NCBI GenBank assembly: GCA_000438155.1 | Contig: FR902922.1 | Coordinates: forward strand, 1 to 53,368 | Origin: Firmicutes bacterium CAG:95 | Lineage (GTDB): Bacteria > Bacillota > Clostridia > Lachnospirales > Lachnospiraceae | Reading direction: 5' to 3' | DNA length: 53,368 bases | Shown: piece by piece, positions 45,394 to 53,122 of the stretch | Position numbering within the stretch: position 1 is the stretch's first letter | Layout: the number at the start of each line of letters is the position of its first letter | Notes under the pieces: generated by a model | The model's database searches: none | What the model was told of the DNA's origin: nothing | Seen by the model: the letters and a program-made list of their open reading frames with translations, nothing else | Made by a program: the position numbers and the translations under genes

Positions 45394-47853
45394 TTACATT
45401 TTGACCGCATCATATAATACCTCTGTGGACTGATACAGGGTTCCGTTATTATCCTTCCTCTGATGAACAACTCCCCATTGTCTTCCATTGCACCAGAAAC
45501 CATCAAAATGATCTTCATTCAGCTTCGGCTCAAAAGACTGTTCCTGTTTACGCATGTCATAGTGATATCCGAGTAAAGCCTCGTATACCGCCCAGGATGC
45601 CATTGCTCTTGTATAGTAATAACCGGATTCATTTTCACTAAAAGGATTCCTTTTAAAACCATCCTGACGGTCTCTGAGCGCTTTAACAATGGTTAATGCT
45701 TCATTCACCTGATCAGTACGGACTAATAAAGCAGCAACTTCATATTCTATTCCAGTCCAGACTTCTCCATAATATACAAACGGGAAAATCGGTTTACCAC
45801 CATTTGGCCAGGTACATGGGGTAAGACCCTTTTCATCATTTAAAATATATGCTCTTTCTGCATGTACATTCTTCTTTGCTTTTTCAACAAAATTATACTC
45901 AAAAACAGACTGTACCGCCTTCTTTACATGTTCTTCAGGTAAGATATAACCTAGCTGCGCATTGAATGCCATATACTGTCCCAAAAGCTGATCTGACAGA
46001 CATCCCTTTCCATACTGATAACGGTAAGCATTCACATTATCTAATACCTGCTCATAAAATTCTCCATTCCAGCTTACCTTGTCCAGTTTACCTGCACCAT
46101 CCGCTGCCAATTTACGATACCGGTCTGCCAGGTCATCACACTCCATAAATTCTGCCATTTCAGCTGCCGCTGTTAATGCCGCAATGTAGATACTGGTTGC
46201 CATACTGGAGATTCCATACAGCTCTGTATCATAGGTAACATGCTGTGGCTGCTCCAGTACTCCATCCTCATCACAATCCCATACCTTCAAAGTATAATCC
46301 AGAGTCTTTTTTACCCCATTCCAGCATTCCTTTATCAAAGAGTCATTCCCGCTGATAACCCATTCTCTGTATAATCGGATAATACAGCCGAGCTGTCCAT
46401 CTGCCGCCGGTGTCATTTCCCATTGTGGTAAATCAAATGGCGTATAAGCTCTGAATGGCATGTACCCATCATCCCGTATTTCATCAACAAACTCTATCCT
46501 TCGCATTGACTGCTCCAGCTCCGGGAACAAAACAGCTACACTCTGTGCATAATTCCAGACATGTGTACAATTTCCAGGACCGCATCCAAGTGCATCATCT
46601 ACACCTTCCCATCCAAGGAAATCACCGTTTTCTATTCTAAAGCATGTAGGACTCCGCATTACCGTAATATTATCTGCTGCTGCTTCAAGTATATAGCCAG
46701 GAAGAGTTGTATCAAAAAACGCATGTGCAAACTTAGCACTCTCATCATACAATCTGTCCGCATTACCGGCTAAATAAGAAGCCACATTCCAGGCATCCTC
46801 AAAGAGTGTTGCATAGTAGTTTTTCGTAACATCATAATTTCCGTCAACGATATCCTGTTTGTCTTTGTCTAACTCAATCCACATCTTGGGTCTGTTAGGA
46901 AAGTACCAGCTGAGAATAAAAGGAAAAACTTTTTCCTCTCCCGGCTTTAATGTCTGGGTGATACATAAGGAGCCTATTTTATCTGTGAAATGCAGGAAAC
47001 TGAAATCAGACTTTTCCGCCCAATTACTTCCAACCTGATCATAGATGCTTTCATTGTTGAGTCTTCCATCTGTAGAAAAATCCTGCCAGAAATCTTCTCC
47101 ACCATCTGTCCACTGTCCCTGATACCAAAGAGGTTTTTTAGTAATGTATTCTTCTTTCTCTGTTGTGGATAATGCCATATTTCCCCATGTAATATGTTTA
47201 TCCGAAAAATTCTTTCCAGTATACATAATTCCACGGATAACATCATCACTACGATATTCATTTTCTCTATCACCGGCATGCTTCATAAAAGAAAAATTAT
47301 TATATCCTTCAAATCCTACTGCATTATTCATAGAACCGGCAATGGAAATTTCTATATTCTCTTTCGTAGTATTTTTTACCTTATAATTCAGATAAGCCCC
47401 CGGTATTCCTGAATCTTTCGCATTAAGCGGAATGAATGGTGTATACGCTTCCAGACTGATCTGAACAGGTATTTCTTCATCCTGAAATTCAATATTAACA
47501 AAGGGATATTTTGTGGTCATTACAGAACTGTCAAAACGTGGCAGACCTGCAACCTCATTCCGGAAAAAGCCTTGTGATCTGTTAAACGGCGGATTAAGCT
47601 TACTTTCCAGCACTCTGGAAATTGCTTCTCCTCCATCCTGTTTCATCCATATAGAGAAAAAAGTATATGGCATACGATTCATCTGTCCCGGCTGATTAAA
47701 AATCTGCCAGGTTGTAAGATTTCCTCTGGCTCCAAGGGAAACATTTCCAGTTCCGATCCCCCCTAACAGAAAATCCACACATCCGGCATCACCGGAATAT
47801 GCCTTTTGTTCATTATTGCAAAACAATTCGTCATCTGAATATATTTTTTTCAT
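45394..47853 (-). CDS. GH116 family glycoside hydrolase
   Basis: 819 residues without a signal peptide. The N-terminal beta-sandwich domain (about 25-330; LLGGIGTGNVSLGARGNLTTW) and the C-terminal alpha-toroid (about 380-790) match GH116, which includes human GBA2 and archaeal beta-glucosidase/xylosidase. SDQLLGQ near residue 620 corresponds to the DQxxGQW acid-base segment of that family, and GNCTHVWNYAQS and PNGGKPIFPFVYYGEVW follow the bacterial pattern. I did not assign the nucleophile with certainty. It is expected to cleave beta-glucosides or beta-xylosides inside the cell. The position after the ABC permeases supports this. Confidence 0.88.
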   Translation of the reverse strand: MKKIYSDDELFCNNEQKAYSGDAGCVDFLLGGIGTGNVSLGARGNLTTWQIFNQPGQMNRMPYTFFSIWMKQDGGEAISRVLESKLNPPFNRSQGFFRNEVAGLPRFDSSVMTTKYPFVNIEFQDEEIPVQISLEAYTPFIPLNAKDSGIPGAYLNYKVKNTTKENIEISIAGSMNNAVGFEGYNNFSFMKHAGDRENEYRSDDVIRGIMYTGKNFSDKHITWGNMALSTTEKEEYITKKPLWYQGQWTDGGEDFWQDFSTDGRLNNESIYDQVGSNWAEKSDFSFLHFTDKIGSLCITQTLKPGEEKVFPFILSWYFPNRPKMWIELDKDKQDIVDGNYDVTKNYYATLFEDAWNVASYLAGNADRLYDESAKFAHAFFDTTLPGYILEAAADNITVMRSPTCFRIENGDFLGWEGVDDALGCGPGNCTHVWNYAQSVAVLFPELEQSMRRIEFVDEIRDDGYMPFRAYTPFDLPQWEMTPAADGQLGCIIRLYREWVISGNDSLIKECWNGVKKTLDYTLKVWDCDEDGVLEQPQHVTYDTELYGISSMATSIYIAALTAAAEMAEFMECDDLADRYRKLAADGAGKLDKVSWNGEFYEQVLDNVNAYRYQYGKGCLSDQLLGQYMAFNAQLGYILPEEHVKKAVQSVFEYNFVEKAKKNVHAERAYILNDEKGLTPCTWPNGGKPIFPFVYYGEVWTGIEYEVAALLVRTDQVNEALTIVKALRDRQDGFKRNPFSENESGYYYTRAMASWAVYEALLGYHYDMRKQEQSFEPKLNEDHFDGFWCNGRQWGVVHQRKDNNGTLYQSTEVLYDAVKM

Positions 47854-47881
47854 AAATCTGATATTCTCCTTCTATTAATAA

Positions 47882-48721
47882 TTAGCCCTTAACTGCACCT
47901 GCTGTCATACCTTCAACAATATATTTCTGGAAGAAAACATAAAAAACCAACTGTGGAATAATGATAATGACCGTAGCTGCAATCATTCCACTGTAATCCA
48001 TACTGTATCTGCCCCGGAACATTGACGCTCCCAGTGAAATCGTCATCATATTTGTATCATTCACCAGTACGGATGATATTGGGTATTCATTCCAGAAATA
48101 AAGTACATTAAAAATAATTACGGTTGCCAGAACCGGCTTAATAATCGGTAATACAACCTGAGTACACATTTGATAAATATTACATCCATCAATAATGGCC
48201 GCTTCTTCTATTTCGCTCGGGAATTCTCTCAGAAATCCTACCATTAAAAGGACGCCCAATGCCATCGTTGTTGTTGCCAATGGCAAAATCAGGGAAAACC
48301 GGCTTCCCAGCAGCCCCATTGCCACAATAATCCGATAGGTAGGAAAAATAACAATATATGGCGGTATCGTAAGTCCTGACACAAACAATAAATACAAGCC
48401 ATTTGGTATTTTTGCATGATCAAAATGCAGTCTTGTGATCGCATAGGATATCATAAAGGTGCAGACAAGGCTGATCAGTAATGCAAACACTGCAACAATA
48501 AGTGTATTGCCGAACATTTTAAATAATGGCAATGTATCAAGAGCTCTCTCGTAATTGGCCAGATCAATATGTTCCGGCAGGGAAAATGGATTATTCAAAA
48601 TATCGGTATCTGATTTAAAGGACAAGACAACCAGCCATAAAAGCGGAATAGCAGTTACCGCTGTAATAACGAATAGTACGCATCTGGACAGAATCGTTTT
48701 CCAATTAGCTTTCATATTCAA
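47882..48721 (-). CDS. sugar ABC transporter permease, MalG type
   Basis: Inner-membrane subunit of a CUT1-family sugar importer, with six helices and the permease motif EAAIIDGCNIYQMCTQVVLPIIKP (EAA loop near residue 190) that docks the ATPase. A TTG at 48721 lies six bases after GGAGGG; an ATG two codons later is also possible but more distant. The gap to the preceding permease gene is two bases, so the two are coupled. Confidence 0.93.
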   Translation of the reverse strand: MNMKANWKTILSRCVLFVITAVTAIPLLWLVVLSFKSDTDILNNPFSLPEHIDLANYERALDTLPLFKMFGNTLIVAVFALLISLVCTFMISYAITRLHFDHAKIPNGLYLLFVSGLTIPPYIVIFPTYRIIVAMGLLGSRFSLILPLATTTMALGVLLMVGFLREFPSEIEEAAIIDGCNIYQMCTQVVLPIIKPVLATVIIFNVLYFWNEYPISSVLVNDTNMMTISLGASMFRGRYSMDYSGMIAATVIIIIPQLVFYVFFQKYIVEGMTAGAVKG

Positions 48722-48723
48722 AT

Positions 48724-49608
48724 TTATCCCTCCTTTTGTTCTAATGATTTTCCGACATTAACCAGATATATGATCGAGAAAATCAGACACAGGACAAATG
48801 ATACCGTAGCAACCGCCATACCATATCCGTAACGTGATGAGGTAAAGGTAGTATCGTACATATAGGTAACCAACACATCTGACATATGGTTCGGTCCACC
48901 ATTGGTAAGCTGCTTTACGGTCTCAAAGATTTTGAATCCACCCGTGATGATCAGTATCGTATTAATCACTATTGTATTTTTCATCATAGGTATGGTTATT
49001 TTTCGTATCCTTTGAAAATAATTCGCACCATCAATTTCCGCCGCTTCATAAATATCTGCCGGAATACTTCTCAGGCCGGCCATATTAATAGTTGTATAAA
49101 AACCAAGTACCTGCCATAAATATACAAAGGCAACCGAATAGGGGGTCAGGGTTTTACCTCCAATCCACTGCTGTTGATAATCACTCAGTCCGATACTCCT
49201 CAATATTGCATTAATCATTCCCATTTTCGGATCCAGAATAAACAGCCAGATCAGACCGACTAATATTGGTGCAATTACATTCGGGGCAAAGATCATGGAC
49301 TGCACAACTCCACTTCCCCGAAATGGTTTTTCCAGAAGCAATGCCACAATAAATGACAACGGCAGAATGGTAATTGTTATACCAATCAAAATAATAAACG
49401 TATTCTTCAAAGCAATAAAAAAGAATTTATCTTTCAGCAATACCTGATAATTTTTAAAACCGATAAATTTTGCTGCTCCAATTCCGGAGAAATCTGTAAA
49501 GCTATAATAGACACTGATAAAAATAGGTGCCAGAAAAAAAACAGTGAACAAAATTACTGCCGGCATAATCATGATAATTTTTGTGCTTTTTTTACTTAAC
49601 CAATGCAT
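48724..49608 (-). CDS. sugar ABC transporter permease, MalF type
   Basis: 294 residues, six membrane helices, with the EAA loop read as EAAEIDGANYFQRIRKITIPM near residue 180. It partners the MalG-type permease. The locus has no ATPase gene; CUT1 systems in Bacillota often share one MsmK-like ATPase encoded elsewhere. The ATG follows GAGGTGAG. Confidence 0.93.
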   Translation of the reverse strand: MHWLSKKSTKIIMIMPAVILFTVFFLAPIFISVYYSFTDFSGIGAAKFIGFKNYQVLLKDKFFFIALKNTFIILIGITITILPLSFIVALLLEKPFRGSGVVQSMIFAPNVIAPILVGLIWLFILDPKMGMINAILRSIGLSDYQQQWIGGKTLTPYSVAFVYLWQVLGFYTTINMAGLRSIPADIYEAAEIDGANYFQRIRKITIPMMKNTIVINTILIITGGFKIFETVKQLTNGGPNHMSDVLVTYMYDTTFTSSRYGYGMAVATVSFVLCLIFSIIYLVNVGKSLEQKEG

Positions 49609-49627
49609 AAATTTCTCACCTCACTAA

Positions 49628-49667
49628 AAATGATCTGCCAGAATGCTTAGACTCTGACAGATCATTT
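49628..49667 (-). terminator. intercistronic hairpin after the binding-protein gene
   Basis: AAATGATCTG pairs with CAGATCATTT, extended by CAGA/TCTG, followed on the minus strand by TTTTAG. In sugar operons such hairpins let the binding protein be made in excess over the permeases. Confidence 0.7.
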
Positions 49668-49674
49668 ATGCTAA

Positions 49675-51048
49675 TTACTTATTTATAATACCCTGCGCTT
49701 CCGTCTGATCATCTAGAAATTGAAGAGCTTCTTCCGGTGTATAAATACCATTGATAACACCAACCATACTCTCGAAATATGTAGTTTCAAATTGTCCGGG
49801 CAGTTTCATATTAGGACAGGTATCAGGACTTTCCCAATCATCATTCATCCGTTCAATCACTCTCGCAAACACCGGATACTTATCAGCATCAATTTCTCCT
49901 TCATAACGGGTAACCGGTACACTCTGATTTTCTGCTGCAATAATTTCCGTTCCCTCAGGACCATAATAGAATTTTAAAAATTTAATAATAGCCTGATATT
50001 TTTCCGGATCTTCTTTTTTGGTCTTGGCTGATACACAATATGGGTGAGAAGGTGCTTTCATTGAAATTTCCTGATTTCCAACTCCATCTTCAAATGTCGG
50101 TCCCCACCAGAAGCCAATGCTATCCTTAAGGTCACTTTCATCAAATTTCTTTGTATCCCACGCACCACTGTCAAACATTGCTGCCTGTCCGCCAAGAAAC
50201 ATTTCTGTAGCTTCCCAGTATCCTATTGAAGAAGCATTATCCGGGAATGTTCCCTGCTCTGCCATATCCTGCAGTTTTTCATAAAACCGTAAATAGTCAT
50301 CATTCAGCCACTTATCTGTTCCACTAAGGATTCCATCAATATGATCAAAGAAACCATATCTGCAATGCATTGTCATAAGGGACCAGCTGCTCCATACATC
50401 CTTTGTTCCTCTTGCCATTGGAACAATTCCATTTTCATTGAAAACCTTAACACAGTTCATGAGGTCTTCATAGGTTACAGGAATTTCCAGGCCACACTGA
50501 TCAAACAATGCTTTATTATACCAGATCCCATTACAGAAAATCTCTGCAGGCAATCCATAAATAGCTCCATCCTTTTCCATTACTGAAAGCATACCGGGTA
50601 GAAATCCGTCCACGAATTCCTGATCATTAAGAATATCCTCTGAAAGATCTGCCAGCATTCCAGCCTCAGCCAATGCATCAGCATCACCCTTTAATGAATA
50701 GAAAAGATCCGGCAAGCTGTCGGACTGGGATGCCAGCTTGATTTTCTGGGTGTGCTCATCCTGTGCAGCCCCCGTCATTTCGATTTTAATATCAGGATTC
50801 TGTTTCATAAATTCCTGTACTACTGCATATACCTGCGGTGCCTGATTTTCAATATCCGCAACATGCTCTGCAAATGTAAAGGTAATCACATCGCCCTCAC
50901 TGTTACTCGCATCTTCACTACTACTGCTGATGCTACTATTGCTGTCGCTCTGCGTTGTCTTCGCAGTATCAGTATCCGCTTTACCACATGCCAGTAATGA
51001 CATTATCATTGTTCCTGTCAGGATTAAACCCATTATACGTTTTACCAT
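49675..51048 (-). CDS. sugar ABC transporter substrate-binding lipoprotein
   Basis: 457 residues. The signal peptide ends in a lipobox LLAC (about residue 21) followed by a Ser-, Asp- and Thr-rich linker, then a type 1 extracellular solute-binding domain with patterns such as WYNKALFDQCGLE and GGQAAMFDSGAWD. It captures the sugar outside the membrane and hands it to the MalF/MalG pair. The ATG at 51048 has GGAGG seven bases upstream. Structured copy D and a possible operator precede it. Confidence 0.92.
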   Translation of the reverse strand: MVKRIMGLILTGTMIMSLLACGKADTDTAKTTQSDSNSSISSSSEDASNSEGDVITFTFAEHVADIENQAPQVYAVVQEFMKQNPDIKIEMTGAAQDEHTQKIKLASQSDSLPDLFYSLKGDADALAEAGMLADLSEDILNDQEFVDGFLPGMLSVMEKDGAIYGLPAEIFCNGIWYNKALFDQCGLEIPVTYEDLMNCVKVFNENGIVPMARGTKDVWSSWSLMTMHCRYGFFDHIDGILSGTDKWLNDDYLRFYEKLQDMAEQGTFPDNASSIGYWEATEMFLGGQAAMFDSGAWDTKKFDESDLKDSIGFWWGPTFEDGVGNQEISMKAPSHPYCVSAKTKKEDPEKYQAIIKFLKFYYGPEGTEIIAAENQSVPVTRYEGEIDADKYPVFARVIERMNDDWESPDTCPNMKLPGQFETTYFESMVGVINGIYTPEEALQFLDDQTEAQGIINK

Positions 51049-51085
51049 TATTTTTCCTCCCATTTGTTTCATGACTTAAATTCTA

Positions 51086-51096
51086 TTTGCGCCAAA
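51086..51096 (-). promoter_or_regulatory. possible LacI-type operator before the binding-protein gene
   Basis: TTTG-CGC-CAAA forms short symmetric arms around a CG-containing centre about 40 bases ahead of the start codon. Such sites are typical for LacI-family regulators, but one short palindrome is weak evidence. Confidence 0.3.
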
Positions 51097-51198
51097 ATCA
51101 TGCCATATCCTTCACTAATACCTGTCTCTGTCTGGAAAGTACACAATTCTTTTGCAATTAAAACATACCTCCGGAGTAATGTCTTAATTCACATTTTT

Positions 51199-51345
51199 TA
51201 ACTATTCAGAACTCCATTTGCAAGCTCACTGCTGTGCAGTTCCCTTTGCTCATGTAGTTACTTCGCCATATAAATTTAATAATGTCCTTACGAATGCAAG
51301 CATTCGATGTACATTATATAAATTTGCATAGCTCTGAATAGTTAC
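51199..51345 (-). repeat. structured dispersed element, copy D (sugar operon leader)
   Basis: On the minus strand it starts GTAACTATTCAGAG and ends CTGAATAGTTA. It is closest to copy A: stem 2 pairs AAATTTATATAATGT with ACATTATTAAATTT under a GCTAT/ATGGC base with one G-U pair, cap GAATG-CTTG-CATTC, stem 3 ACTGC-ACA-GCAGT. A TAAAAT hexamer next to it overlaps the lacI stop codon. It runs toward the binding-protein gene. Confidence 0.85.
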
Positions 51346-51348
51346 ATT

Positions 51349-52320
51349 TTATTTAGTTAAAATTCTTACAGAATCCCTCACTATAAGCATCGGATCAATC
51401 ACAAGCCGGACTGGAGTATGTTTCTTCTCAAGACCTGTTATTTCCATTAATATATTTTTGCAAAGTGATCCTGCCGAATCGAATGCATGACCTATCGTTG
51501 TAAGCTTAGAGGCTGCTGCCCACGGGAGATCATCATATATGATCAGACTGATGTCCTGTGGAACCATAAGCTTCATTTCCTTTAAAGCACATACTGTAGA
51601 TGTTGCAATTATTTCATTTACCGCCAGAATTGCAGATGGCTTTAATTCCTGGATCTTATTCTGAATTACTCCACGGATGCTGTCATTATATGGAATATCA
51701 TATAAATAACGCTCATCCACTTCTAATCCCTCTTCTTCAAAGGCCTTTCTATATCCATTGCTTCTCTGTGGAAATCCTATTCTGTATTTGTATAACATCA
51801 AGATATCTTTATGTCCATTTTGAATAAGATACTTTACTGCCTGATAGGTACCTAATTCATCGTCAAATAAAATCGCATCTGCTCCCGGATGTGTCTGCAT
51901 AAAAAACTGTATTACCGGTTTGCCATCGCTGATCATCTTATTAATTTCCGGATACTCCTGGTTCGAAACTGTTGCAAAAATAAGCGCATCAACCTTCATC
52001 TGTTCCAGACAGGTTATATTTTGCTTTTCCCTTGTCAGATCCTCGTTGCTATACAAAGTGACAATATCATATTCATCACCCAGTTCATCAATGATCATCT
52101 GCATTAATGTATTGGTAAAAGAGTTCGTAACCTCACTAAACATCATGCCCAGAAGCTTACGCTTCTTTATCATGGAATGGTGCGAATAGTTCAGTTCTTC
52201 ACACGCCTTAAGTACACGTTCTCTGATTTCATCACGCGTTTTATAACTGTCACTAAAAACTTTATATACAGTTGATACTGATACTCCGGCTTTCTGAGCC
52301 ACATCCCGTATAGTACTCAT
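51349..52320 (-). CDS. LacI family transcriptional regulator
   Basis: 323 residues. The N-terminal helix-turn-helix is STIRDVAQKAGVSVSTVYKV, followed by the hinge and the sugar-binding core (SAILAVNEIIATSTVCALKE, DISLIIYDDLPWAAASKLTTI). The ATG at 52320 has GGGAGAG upstream; a 13-codon in-frame extension has no site. Located upstream of and codirectional with the transport and hydrolase genes, it is the likely regulator of the locus and probably of itself. Confidence 0.92.
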   Translation of the reverse strand: MSTIRDVAQKAGVSVSTVYKVFSDSYKTRDEIRERVLKACEELNYSHHSMIKKRKLLGMMFSEVTNSFTNTLMQMIIDELGDEYDIVTLYSNEDLTREKQNITCLEQMKVDALIFATVSNQEYPEINKMISDGKPVIQFFMQTHPGADAILFDDELGTYQAVKYLIQNGHKDILMLYKYRIGFPQRSNGYRKAFEEEGLEVDERYLYDIPYNDSIRGVIQNKIQELKPSAILAVNEIIATSTVCALKEMKLMVPQDISLIIYDDLPWAAASKLTTIGHAFDSAGSLCKNILMEITGLEKKHTPVRLVIDPMLIVRDSVRILTK

Positions 52321-52337
52321 ATTTCTCTCCCTTTTTG

Positions 52338-52379
52338 AATTGTTATACTCACAATACACCTTTTCAGAAAATCTGTCAA
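52338..52379 (-). promoter_or_regulatory. lacI promoter with lac-operator-like site
   Basis: TTGACA (52374-52379) and TATTGT (52351-52356), spacer 17 bases. Overlapping the -10, the minus strand reads ATTGTGAG-TATAACAATT, very like the E. coli lac operator but with a centre two bases shorter. The arms are ATTGT and ACAAT. Confidence 0.55.
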
Positions 52380-52528
52380 TTGGTTTTTCTCATTTTCTCC
52401 ATTTTTTCTTTAATATTCTCTATTAACTCTCCGTTTATTCTCTGTTTTTATTAGTTTTTATTTTTCTTTCTCTGCTTTATCAACTGTTTTTGTATTAACA
52501 TGAATCAGGATCGTGGGTTTACAAAAGT

Positions 52529-52558
52529 AAAAAAGAACCGATTCCTCGATTCTTTTTT
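52529..52558. terminator. hairpin with T-runs, left boundary of the mobile remnant
   Basis: AAAAAAGAACCGA pairs with TCGATTCTTTTTT around TTCC. A near-identical hairpin occurs at 53091-53122. Confidence 0.7.
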
Positions 52559-52594
52559 GCTTTATTTTCTTACTTTATTTTTTATTGACTGTTT

Positions 52595-52959
52595 TTAACA
52601 GCTTAACATACGGATATGGGATTCAAGCATAAAATCTTTCGTTTCTCCATCATCCAGATAGTACTCCATTCCGTTTTCGATGCCTCTCATTTTGTGCATC
52701 TATGAAATCTCCGAATTGTTTGTGATAATAAAGGTATTCAACTTCATCAAATAATCAAATAAATATTGTCTTTCCGGTCGGACTCCATTTTCATCTGCAA
52801 GGTTATATCATATCCTTGCAGATAATCCCAGTAAACATTCCATTTGCTCCTGTCAGCATCAACATGCTCTGCATTTTCAAGATTAAATGACTGGTCATTA
52901 TGACCTGCCTTGAATACACCATTACTGTCTTTGCGACCGTTTGTCCTGGTTGCTCTCAC
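52595..52959 (-). pseudogene. fragment of a Mob/Pre-like relaxase-type protein
   Basis: The first 70 residues (RATRTNGRKDSNGVFKAGHN, then SKWNVYWDYLQGY) resemble, from memory, the N-terminus of plasmid recombination/mobilisation proteins of clostridial mobile elements. The frame ends at 52747. Another frame just downstream continues with YYHKQFGDFIDAQNERHRK, as expected for the same family, then is lost. The remaining relaxase motifs are absent. An 8-bp tandem duplication (52747-52762) lies at the break. It is a decayed remnant. Confidence 0.45.
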
Positions 52960-52997
52960 TTTTTTCTTTTCGATCTCAATTTCCTCCTTATCCGTGC

Positions 52998-53032
52998 CAG
53001 CGCCACAACGCGCTCTGCACGCTGTGGTGCTG
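52998..53032. repeat. long imperfect hairpin ahead of the Mob-like fragment
   Basis: CAGC-G-CCACAACG pairs with CGCTGTGG-T-GCTG, about 13 bp with two G-U pairs. Its place directly upstream of a relaxase-like gene fits an oriT hairpin, but no nick site can be identified. Confidence 0.4.
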
Positions 53033-53090
53033 ATTAGTGGTCGTCAAATGTAAACATGCAAGCATGTTGCATTTTCCTTGTCACCATAAC

Positions 53091-53122
53091 AAAAAAGGAA
53101 CCGATTTCTCGATTCCTTTTTT
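53091..53122. terminator. hairpin with T-runs, second copy
   Basis: AAAAAAGGAACCGA pairs with TCGATTCCTTTTTT around TTTC. It repeats the hairpin at 52529-52558 and would end transcription in either direction. Confidence 0.7.
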
